The translations under genes were made by a program, and so were the position numbers. From Todiramphus chloris collaris (taxonomy: Eukaryota; Chordata; Aves; Coraciiformes; Alcedinidae): DNA of 64,000 nucleotides. Positions 12,241 through 57,420 of the stretch are shown here, piece by piece. Under the pieces are notes generated by a model. The model saw only the letters and a list, made by a program, of their open reading frames with translations, was not told the DNA's origin and did not search any database. Each line of letters begins with the position of its first letter. The stretch's first letter is position 1. The stretch is taken from assembly GCA_025345505.1 (NCBI GenBank), contig JANVCC010000020.1:50510401-50574400 (forward strand), written 5' to 3'.

Positions 12241-14065
12241 CATCATTCTCTTAAAATCAGTGTGACTACAGACACTTTACATGAAGTAATTTTGAAAAAT
12301 CTTACTGACATATACTTAGCACTGTAGATATCCTCATTTAGTTTAAGCAAATTCACATCCATAAGCATTAGAGGCCTTTACAAGAGTCAGCAACTCGGAC
12401 ACTGACTGCAAGACCCTGGCAGTAGAACGGCATCGTTCTGCTATAAATAATTTCTGCTTTTGTTATAAATGAGAAAAAGTCTGTGTACCTGCTAGAAGAC
12501 ATTTTCTCTTTTTTTCCCTTCAGCCTGTCTGCATGATGTTTCTCACAGTGCTTTGCAATGAATTTGCTAATGCTTACCGCTCTTCGGGCTCTGCAGGAAG
12601 GTCTTTCCTAGTAACAGCAAATCCAAGGCTGCAAAGAACCTGGGTTTGGAGGAAGAGTAGCCTGAGGTATGGTTACTGTCATCTTTTGTATGGACTTGAG
12701 GTACTACTGGTCCAGGAGGAGAGTAAAACCCACCTTTTTTATGGACTTAAAAGAGGTGTTGAGGATATTTAATTAAGTTTTTATCAGAAATATAAGAGTA
12801 ATAAAAATAAAATATTTGGTAGTTTATATTAAAGTCTTAGCATAGATACCTGGGTGGCTTCTGTAAGTTCTTACATTGAAAAAACTACTAAGAAATTGTA
12901 CCAGTATGTATTCCAGATTGCAGTTTTAAATTTCTGTTATTTCTACTTTGCTTTTCCTTAGAGCTTTGTGATGATGTTGTAACAGATTCATACTGGAGAC
13001 ATGTAGATGATGATGCAGTAACAGATGCGTGTTGAATTTATAAAATCACTCCAGTCACTTCTTTTCATTCTGGCTAGGAAAAAGACCTTATGCTTGCTTT
13101 TGCGAACTGGTGAATGCACTGATTGCATCTGAAAATTGTGGATGATCTTGAGCAGGTACACTCCAAACTAATACTGCTATGAGTCTGGGATTCTGAAGCT
13201 TCCTGCCTTCTTGCCTCTCCTCTCCAAATCCATTTAACTCGAGTGCTAGAAAGCAGAAGGCAACCACATATACTATATATCCTCACATACCATTACAATA
13301 TATAGTTCAACCTTATAATAGTAATTTAGTTTTACTCCTAACTGAATAATATACATGCATGCACCCTTACAAATGAATATCATACGTTTATAGGGGGCCT
13401 GGGTAGGTTGAACCATTATCTGTGTAGCTAAGAACATTTGATTTTTCCTTTAGGATAGTTTGTTGTATTACTTAAAATGCTGGCTTCTGTCATGTCACTG
13501 ATAGCATGAGAAAATCCTCCTATTTAAACGGTGAGAAATGTAGGGCTGCATCAACTGAAAGTGTTAGAGCCTAGAGAGTCAGAACAAGTACAGGTGGACT
13601 TTCTCAAAAGGGCATGATTACATCACTCTTACTGTACTTACTGACTTGTTAGGTTCCTAGGCTCTTGTAGCTCTGTCTTTAGAGCATAGTTACTTTAAAA
13701 AGTTGTGTCTTGGCACCTTTCAGAAATGCAGTTATTCAGGGAAAAAGCTTTATAATTCATGGTCATTTCTGGGTTTTAGGTGGTGTCGCTGCTCAAGGAA
13801 CTGTTCTGTCTTCTGACTGTGCAGCAGGACAATTATAAAAGTTTCTCTTTTGCAGACCTGGTGGGTGCTTTATGTGATGCTGTGATATCTAGGCTGTATT
13901 GTTACTGTATGTCTCTGTTATCTCTGTACTTTAAGCCCAAGGTTGTCTTCTCGGTCTTTGCATTTTTTCTTTATGAACAATCCACCTTCCCCCAGATGAC
14001 TGGCAGAGGTGTATTCTGACATGCTGCTGAACTACAAACCTGATTTCCAAAGTCAGGTTTTGGTA

Positions 14066-14222
14066 AAAAACAAAGCAAAACAAACCAAACAAAACCCACA
14101 ACAAATATCAAAACAAAAATCACAAACCAAACAAACAAAAACCCCACAAAACAAACAAAAAAACCCAAACAGAACAGCAAAACAAAACCACAACAAAACA
14201 ACAGCAACAAAACCAAAAACCA
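14066..14222. repeat. A/C-rich low-complexity tract
   Basis: About 155 bases consist almost wholly of A and C in units such as aacaaaac, caaac and accccac, with very few G or T. It reads as degenerate (CAAAA)n simple sequence. The frames open across it on both strands are compositional. Confidence 0.85.
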
Positions 14223-16369
14223 ACTGGAAACTGAGCTAGGGTAAAATCAGCATTTGCAAGTCTTGACTTTGGCTTTCTACTGCCAGTTTGCTTCTGAGCA
14301 ACATTAACATACCTTTCTGTTAAAAGTGATAAATACTTAAGGCTCTGTTCTGAAATTGCCATTGAAGTGCAGAAACAATTTATTTGGTTCATTTTTTTCC
14401 TTTCATGTGTGTTTGTTATGTTGGATTTTTGGTTTTTTCAGAGCTTCTTTGAACTCCTCTGAAATATGTATTGATCTGAGACTGGCTAAAGCACACAATG
14501 CAGAGCTTGCATTGAAAAACACATTTTTGTTTTAAGGAGAAATAACCGTCTATTCCAAATCAGCCAGCTTTGGTGGTGGTTTTCTGTTTATTTTGGCGTG
14601 TGTTGTTTTTTTCTTGTTTTTTTTTTTTTAATGAATCATTTTGTTAATCTGCTTTGTGCTGTTTGATAGTGAAACAGTACTTTCCTAGCCAAACACTTTC
14701 TAATGTGTTCAGACTGTCATTTCCATTATTCTTTACATCAAAGAAGTTAAAATTATTTGTTTAGCGAACTTTTGTGTTTAAACACACATCAAAAGCTAGA
14801 CCAGCCTTTTACATATTTATTTATTTCTAAAGAGGAAGCAGGCTGATGTAAAACCTCCCTTGGCTGATGTTGATCGGTAGGAAGGTTTTAACTATCGCAA
14901 GAGTTATTTTGAGTAGTAAGTTTGGTGCTAGTTCTGGTATTACCTCTCAGGTTGTAGTTCTGCTTATGTTAGAGTGTTATTACACTTGTGGAGCTGTATT
15001 TCTGTGTTACACTTGACTGGAATAACTTCAAGAGCACCTGTTTTTAACAACAAAAGGTAATTTTAAGAACCAGAATGTATCCTTGCTACAGAAGGTTTTC
15101 ACCAAGTGAGCTGTTAAGTAGCCTTCTGAAGGCATTTATTTTGTGTGTGTGAGCTTCCTTCCCTCCTAGCACTCTGCTGGGTCCCATTGGCTGAGTTTTA
15201 ATGGACATTTTTATATCATCTCCTCACTGGCTTTTGACTGGAACATTGATGGATGAAAAAAGTTGGAGGAAATATGGTTTTGTTTGCAACTGGAATAAGA
15301 AAGATGTAATATATTTAGTCTACAGATTGCATTTTATGAGTAGTCATCTCTTTTCCTATATCAGTATCTAATAAAAGGTTTCATACTGTATTAAAAAACT
15401 CTAGTGCAGACTTGAGCAAAGAGAGTTAATGAAATATCAAGAGTCTTTTACCCAGCAGTGGGAAGTGTGGGTGGCCTTAGAAATTAGCTTTAATAAAAGG
15501 CACTCCTCACTTTGCTTTCTGCTTTTTTTCTTTTCTATTAAGCATTAACTAGCATCCTAGCATCCCAAAACTTATGTGAACAAGCATATGTGGGACAGGG
15601 GAACAGCAGCGCACAGATCCTTTCATCAAAGGGATATCAAAGCATTCTACAGCTGAACCTGGGAGCGATATGAATATGCTTATTTTGACAGTTCGGGCAG
15701 CATTGAGGGTAAGCAGTTTCTTCTAGGTAAAGCAAGCTGGGTAAGGAACTCATACTGCAACTTCTTTCATCAACTCACTCAAGTATTTTTGAATGCCGTT
15801 CTCCCATTTTGTTCACTTTCTACATCCCCTAAATAATTAAAATGGAACCTAGTAGTTTGTGACCTTATCCTTTCCACAGTGGCAATTAGGTGACATTAGA
15901 AGATGGGAGCTGTTTGTTTGTTTGGTGTCGGCTTACGCTGAGAAATTCTAAGAGAGTTATGAAAATGATGTGCTGTCACAGAGCATTTCAGCTGTAGCCT
16001 GGAAATTGTCCAGGGAATTAACTTCCTCTGTCCTACCTCCTTTACTATCCATTTAAATTATTCCAGAGCTGGGAACTGATTCCTGTGAGAGCTCACAGTG
16101 CACTTTTTGAAGAATTTCACTGATTTTCCCCTATTCTTTCAAAGATAAATCCTTTAGTATAAGTGAGACATAGAATCTTAGTAGTAGGAATTGGTAATCC
16201 AGCTCTGTAACTGCTTTATTTGCTGCTGTAATAATTACCATTTTTATTTATGCATCAGATCTTTAAAGAAAAGTGGCTTGAGCTATAATTCTAGAGATGG
16301 GCATGCCCCTTTTTAATATTAATATGATCTCATAGTGCTAGAATGAAAAGAATAGATTTATTTCTCCAC

Positions 16370-16490
16370 CCTGTAGAGAAACTGGTTGAAACAATTTGCA
16401 CATCACAGAGAAGGTGCTCACTGGAAGATCTGGACTGGAACTCCAGTCTGACGCCCTGTCTGATACCACATTGCTCCACTGATGCCACGG
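16370..16490 (+). mobile_element. Possible old MIR-like SINE relic
   Basis: The stretch resembles in order the MIR core: a tttgcacatcacagagaagg block, then a ggatctggactggaact block, then a ccagtctgacgcc block and a trailing tgctccactgatgcc. The match is loose and from memory, so it may be chance. An alignment to an amniote repeat library would settle it. Confidence 0.25.
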
Positions 16491-19400
16491 TGCTATGTAA
16501 GCTGTCTGCTGAACCTCCATCCAGTGGCCACAGACTGGACAGAATCTTCACCGCTTTCTTCCTCTTCACACCCAGAAATGGGAATTAATATTTGCACAGC
16601 TATTCTACTGTGTTTTCCCTCCTTTGGGACCAATAGCTAACCTTTAAAAGCAAACTGTGTGCACTGCTGAACAGTCATCATAATGTTCACTGGTGTCAAT
16701 ACTGAAAAAGAGGAAGTTGACAAATTCTAAAATATATTTAAATATTCTTGCTCCATTTAGAAGGGGAGAGGGAGCTTATGCAATCATTTCCATCTCCTGG
16801 GGAGGAAAAGTCTGAATTTGGTACTTCCCTTATCAGAACTTCTCATCTTTGCATACACTAATACAAAAATTAAGCCTCTACCTCGTGACTTGCTCCAGAG
16901 GGACTCTGTGAGCAGCAGGGGTAGGGATCAGGGTCCCTGGACAGCTGAGGTGGCAGGGCTAGCTTTGGCCCAATGGCTGGAGAAGCCACACGGGGTGCTG
17001 GCAGGTAAGAGGCTGAATCGTGGAATCTTCAAGGAGCAATGAGACTGTAACCTTGTACATTCTCTAGCTTGGCAGAGAGATGATTAATAATATTAACTCT
17101 TGGTGTTCGGGCGTGCCAGATGGTATAAGGACAAAGGGTGTTTCTGTGGAGGGAAGAACTGCTGCATCAGCAAAATTACTTGAAGATGCTCGTCTCGTGT
17201 TTAGGCCCTAAACTGGTTTCTGTTACTTGCTTGGCCTCAGATGCACAAGTGTTAGCTGGCTGTCATTTGCCCCTATCAGCAATGCAGAAATAGCTGTTCC
17301 CAAGGCCGTCTTTCCCCCAGTGACATGAATACATTGGCGTTAAGGATGATGTAAGATGCACGCTCAGCTCCTTTTTGCTGGCTACCTCTATGTAAGGTAG
17401 ATGGGCCCTCTCCATGCGGAGGTGCAGCAGCTTTGATGTGGCTGTATTCAGCTCGAGTTGAACCAAAGCCAGATCCGACAGGTTCAATTAGCTGGAACAA
17501 AGCTGAGGGTGCAAAGGGGAGTAATTTTATTATTTTCTCTTTTTTTTTTTAAAGCTTCTGTGTTTAAGTGGCAGCTCAGGAAGCACACATTTTTCAGTTC
17601 TTAGCTGAATAAAGATCCAAAGAATAAACACACAAGCAGCAGGAAACTTCTCCTGACTAAACAGAATGTGTCTTCCCAGAATAGTAAACTGTGAACTGGC
17701 AAAATATAATTTTCACAAAAATAAATGTGTCTTGGTATTACAACAGGAAAGCTTTGCACTTCCATGTTGCTATTTATTTATTTTCACGCCAGCAGAAAAC
17801 ACTCCTTTGGGCTTTAGAAGACTGGTTTTATTGTATATTCACTGGTGTACATTTTGAAGCTACCACTGAGATATGAGAATTTATTTTTAACAATTTCACA
17901 GAATTCTCTCTCCTCTCCCTGTATAACTTGTGCAGCTTTAGTTTATAACATGGTGAGGTAGCGATGAAATGAGTTATAGGGGCACAGTAGGCTTTGTGTG
18001 GAGAAACTCTGCAGTGACCAAACCTCTGCGTGGCCAATACAGCGCTTTGTAGCGCAGGAAAGGCTGGAAGTAAGTCAGTCAATGCACTGCACTCAAAGCT
18101 TTGACAAGTTTCGAAGCTTGAGGAGCACAGGTTTTGCTCTATACTGAGTCTTCAGCTTTGTCACTGATTAAGTCTGTCATTAGATGTTGCTTCACTAAGT
18201 TTCAAAGTAACCTGTTACATACATATTTCCAGGACTAGCAAAAGCCCTTCTTTTTTTTAATAGAAGGCAGACTCAGAGTTATTCCTATAACTTCAGGTAT
18301 AAATGTTTCAGAAGAGGTAGTTGGTTTCTGCATCACTAAATTCATGAACAGTAGACACGAGGAAGGTGGTTAATTCAGCATTAAAAGTATGGAAAAACAT
18401 TCAGTTAATAGCCTTGCTTTGTACTTCTGAGGCAGGTGGAAGATTCTATTATCTTTAAGTAGCTTTTTTACACATGATGCGTTTGCTTTATTGCAGATTG
18501 TAGAAGTTGGGGAATAAAGGGAAATAAACACTCCTGGGATTTGTTTGATGAGAAATTATTGAAGTGGTCAGATGAAGCTAATCTTGTTGACTTCTCATGC
18601 AGCAGGCAAGTAAACTGATGACTCGCTGGTGTTCCAGTTATGTGGCATGTGATTGTGAAGACTACAAGCAGCCCCTCTTTCACCACAGGGTGAGCAACAA
18701 GTTAAAAACTCTTTTATAGCGAGTTCAAAAAAAGTAACACTAAATAGCTTTTGTCAATTTTTGGGGTTTTTTAGACAACTCTAAAGAAGGTACAGAACAG
18801 GGTAGGTCTTGCTATCCGATCTTGCAAGTGTTCATTGAATTCATATCACAGCTATCTTTAAGTAAAATACGTGTATTTACTACAAACAAAATACGCACAA
18901 AAAGGCCTCACCTTGCAGGGGCTTGGTTTAAGCTGAAGTAGCCTTCAGTGAATAGCCTGAGCCTCATTTTTATTCTTTTTCCACTGTTAATTGTTCTTCC
19001 AGGTATGTATTAACAAATGTACCGCTTCACCAGAAAAATGCGCAACAATACAAGCAGATGAGCAGACAGCTTCTGCACATAGCCCCTCATAGAAGGGAAG
19101 GGCTGCATCAGTTAAGCAGTAAAAGCCCTGCTTTACAAAGCACTTTTATGCCCATTACAGATCAGTATAATCTGTGGCTCCTTTCCCATCCAGGTCAGCA
19201 GTTTCTATCTTGCCTAGCTACTTAGATTTGGTTACTATCTGGTGGTAGCTCATTGGCCCATGCAAAGTAAACCTGTTGCGCAATTCCAGTCACATCATCT
19301 TCCTCTGAGAAGTACAGGGAGGTACATCAGCCAAAAGACATTGAGAACAAGGGACAGGCTTCTTTCAAACCCCTTCAGTCTGCTGTAGAGCCAGAGGGGA

Positions 19401-19559
19401 ACATGTAATCATCTAACAACTGACTCCACTGAAAGCAGTGGCAGGTCTTGGAAACCTGAACAGGCACATGCTGCTGTTTGTGCACAGCTCACTAGTTGGG
19501 AGTGGCTCCAAGCTCAATAATCTCCACGCTCTTTTATGTTTTCATACAAAAAATTTAAT

Positions 19560-21061
19560 AAATATTACTTTTCAAGATTTATTGCCAGGAACAACACATC
19601 AAAGATGCATTTTCATATAACACTAATATCACAATACAAGGTATCTTCATGATCTCAATGGTTAACCACCGAGATTACTATGTTTATAAGCCTTTTGATC
19701 TTAAACATCGTAATAGCACTTTGATTTCCTCACTTGTTAAGGCGGGCAGTGTAATCTATGGCAAACCTACACAGTGATCTTACTGGACATTCTACTGTTC
19801 AAGTATTCAACAACTAGCTTATTAGAATACTCCCTAAATGCAGTAGATTACAAAAAAGTCAAATCTACAAATGGTTCAGTATTACATATTCATGGTGAGA
19901 AAAAAATTAGAATTTACAAAATAAGATTGCTGTGTTTCCAACTTCACACGCTAATTTGATATTTTAATTACATGCAACCACTCACATTTCATCTACATAA
20001 AGTAATAGCTCAGTTTTGTTCCCTTAAACTGCTTCTTAGCAGATTATCTGCCTGTCACTCGTTTTTTTTCAAGTCTAAAGCAGCAAAAAAAATTTTCTAG
20101 TCTAATTATCTAAACTGCCTCAGTCAGTACTTACAAATAGTCTTAAAGTGATGATACTATGGAAGGTGTTTCAAACGTTTGACATTGTACAAAAACCAGT
20201 ATCAAGGCATGAAAGCCCATCCTATTAAAAATAAACTATTTTAGAACACCTTAGTTTTGGCATATAGGCAACATGTAACAAGAAAATAAATTCAAAATAG
20301 AGAAGCCACAAGCTTACAATGCTATCAAAAACCTTCAACTCTAAACACATACATATAAATAAAAAGGAATGATATTTTAAGGCTCTTGATTATTAAGTTA
20401 ATAAATCAAATATACACAGTGATTAATAAAAAAGAATTATTTACATATCTATACAAACTTCTATTTTTGACACATTTTCCTCTTAAATTCTTCATTTACC
20501 AGCAACTGCTGACAAGTTCCCCCCACCCACCCCCAACGAAAAATACAATAAAAAAATAAATAATAAACTTATTTTTGATAGTTGCTGTGGTTCTGAGCTG
20601 CAAAGGCACTTTCAAATACAGAACTAGTTGTACGTCACCATAAAACCAATATACAAAAAACTCAAATTCAATAAATATAAATAAAATGTATTATTCTAGA
20701 AAGAAACTGTATAAATCGGGACATCTGGCAGAAAAAAAAAAATTAACACTAAGGAAGAGTAATAAGGCTATGTAATACCTTATGAAACGTTTCTGTGATG
20801 GATCAGCTACAGCTGAATTTACAGGAGGGCACTTTTGACTAGTTTTGCATAGATGTGAAATGCAGCACTTGGTATTCCAGCCAACCACAGCAACTATCAT
20901 TGCCAGTGTAAGCCAGCTTGTCAAAACTTAAATTAACACAGGGATTCTAAGTAAATAATAGCCTTAGACTCAAATATTACACAACAGTTTAAGAACTACA
21001 AGCTCTTGAGTGCCTTTATAATGATACTTAAAGGCCCTGCATGGCAGCACCCCACCGTCTG
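19560..21061 (-). other. JAG1: JAG1 3'UTR
   Basis: This 1.5 kb AT-rich sequence lies downstream of the JAG1 stop. Reading it through, I find only one AATAAA on the coding strand (19583-19578), which supports a single long 3'UTR close to the human length as I recall it. On the mRNA strand it carries a miR-34-type seed match CACTGCC (19751-19745), a miR-26-type 8-mer TACTTGAA (19805-19798), a PUF-type TGTAAATA (20445-20438), an AU-rich nonamer TTATTTATT (20563-20555) and a G-rich patch (20519-20535). All are sequence matches only. Confidence 0.7.
19578..19583 (-). terminator. JAG1: JAG1 poly(A) signal AATAAA
   Basis: This is the only AATAAA on the JAG1 strand between the stop codon and this point. 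It is followed about 25 bases later by TTTTTTGTATG, a suitable U/GU-rich downstream element. A further AATAAA at 18974-18969 could serve a longer transcript. Confidence 0.65.
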
Positions 21062-55956
<34,895 letters not shown>

Positions 55957-56072
55957 GCCGCCGCCGCGCTGCCCGCCCGCCTGCCTGCCTGCAGGCCGCC
56001 GCCGCCGCCGCCGCTCGCTCCGGGACGGGGAGGGCCAGGAGGGGAGGAGGAGGAGGAGGCGCCGCCGCTGCT
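55957..56072 (-). other. JAG1: JAG1 5'UTR (start inferred)
   Basis: This GC-rich, CGG-repeat-containing sequence lies directly upstream of the ATG. No upstream ATG occurs on the gene strand here. The 5' end is inferred from the TATA-like element at 56104-56098; the human 5'UTR is longer as recalled, so transcription may also start further upstream. Confidence 0.35.
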
Positions 56073-56097
56073 GCCCTCCGCCGCCGCCGCCCCGCTC

Positions 56098-56104
56098 TAA
56101 TATA
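56098..56104 (-). promoter_or_regulatory. JAG1: TATA-like element TATATTA, candidate JAG1 core promoter
   Basis: On the gene strand the island contains GCGGTATATTAGAGCGG, an isolated AT-rich heptamer in nearly pure GC sequence, about 145 bases upstream of the ATG. A start 25-32 bases downstream would fall near 56,070. The context is right but no transcript evidence is available. Confidence 0.4.
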
Positions 56105-56365
56105 CCGCGCCGGCCGCGGTGCGCACCCGCGCCGAACAACGCCGCTTTTCAACCGCTTTCAATAGCGCTCCGGTCTTCAATGCAAAGCAGCCCAGCCTCC
56201 TTTTATTCTCCTTATTCTCTCGCCTCCCTCTTTTCTTTCTCTTTTCTTCTCTCTCTCTCGCTTTTTTTGTTTTATTATTATTGCGATTATTATGCCGATC
56301 CTTTTATTTCTTTCAGGTCGCCGGCCACCACGCGGTGGAGGCGCGGCGAGACCCCCGCCCCCCCG

Positions 56366-56424
56366 AGACACGCACACACACGCACGCACACACACGCACG
56401 CACACACATACAGCACACACACCG
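56366..56424. repeat. CA/CG simple repeat upstream of JAG1
   Basis: An alternating (CA)n array interrupted by CG steps (cacacacgcacgcacacac) lies about 300 bases upstream of the putative core promoter. Such purine-pyrimidine alternation favours Z-DNA. Confidence 0.85.
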
Positions 56425-56995
56425 CCCGGGAGCCGGCCGCCCGTCTGGGAACCCCGCCGCCGCTCGGCTTCATCTAGCCCACGGCGGCAGGCGGGGAGGC
56501 CGCCCGCCCGCGCATGCGTCCATCCATATGCATGAGGGGTGGAAGGAGGAGGGAAGGAGGGAGGGGAATAGCAGGAGAAGGGGAAGGCAGGTACCGGTAG
56601 GAGAGGAGGAGACAGAGAAGTGGGTGCAGAGAGGAGAAGTAGGTGTTCGCGGGCGGTGGCTGCCCCTGCTCCTCCTCCTTCTCCTCAGGCGGATGGCGAG
56701 CCCTCGCCCCAGGCTTCCCCAAGGATAGCTGCCCGCTGCGCCGCTCCGCCTCCCTTGGGAAGCCCCGCTCCGCAGGTGCCTCCCGGGCTACCTGGAGCAG
56801 CGCTGCCTGCCGCGGTGTCGCTGAGGCGACCTAGGAAAAGCGGGCGGGCGGCCGCGTCCCCTCAGCAGTGGAGGCAGCGCCGCGCGGAGGAGAGGGCTTT
56901 TCCCGCCCACCGCTCGCTAACGGGCTGTGCGGCTCCTCCCCGCCCGGGAGCGGAGCGGGGGTCGGAGCCCTTTACTCCTCGGGGCTGGTAGAAGG

Positions 56996-57040
56996 AAATA
57001 AATAAATAAATAAATAAAGGAATACGTACATACATACATA
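56996..57040. repeat. (AAAT)n and (TACA)n tetranucleotide repeats
   Basis: Six AAAT-type units (56996-57018) are followed by TACA/TACG units (57022-57040). They form a short AT-rich interruption inside the CpG island. Confidence 0.9.
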
Positions 57041-57420
57041 AAGCCTCGGGGGTCGCTTTTGCAGTGAAAACTTTCCCTGACCTGGGCCGGCGGCAGCCGC
57101 GCGCGCTCCTTCCCCCGCGTTACCTGCGCAGCCCGGCCGTTACGGGGCTGGGGATCGCGCGCCTGCCCGCTCTCGGCGCGACCGCTGGGGAGCCGTTGAG
57201 GGAGCGGCGGGGCCGTAGGGTGACGGCGCTCCCCGGGACCAGGTTCGCGCTCTCCCGAGGGGGAAAAAAAAGAGACGGACGTGCCGGTCCCTGAGGTGGT
57301 GGCAGCTGCTCTAGCTAAGCGGCTCTCCTGACGGAAGCGGAGGTGGCAGTCGCCACCGTGGGACCGCGCAGCGCCATAAATCTCCCGTGATTGAGGAGGG
57401 AAAGAGCTGGAAGCGGGGCG

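Larger units (their letters stand above)
12241..19559. other. Intergenic spacer between the 3' ends of SLX4IP and JAG1
   Basis: About 7.3 kb separates the two convergent genes. I see only short chance frames, an A/C-rich low-complexity tract (14066-14222), a possible old SINE relic near 16370 and scattered homopolymers. No exon, RNA gene or CR1 copy was recognised. Gene deserts next to JAG1 are plausible places for distal enhancers, but nothing here proves one. Confidence 0.7.

Noticed and set aside
13971-14392. Minus-strand frames rich in Phe, Val and Cys, suggesting a membrane protein
   Set aside because: They are the translation of the A/C-rich low-complexity tract at 14066-14222.
55957-56139. 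Upstream in-frame extension of the JAG1 signal peptide
   Set aside because: The frame is open but has no ATG (its upstream end is a TTG), and it crosses the TATA-like element. The low-complexity content points to 5'UTR and promoter.
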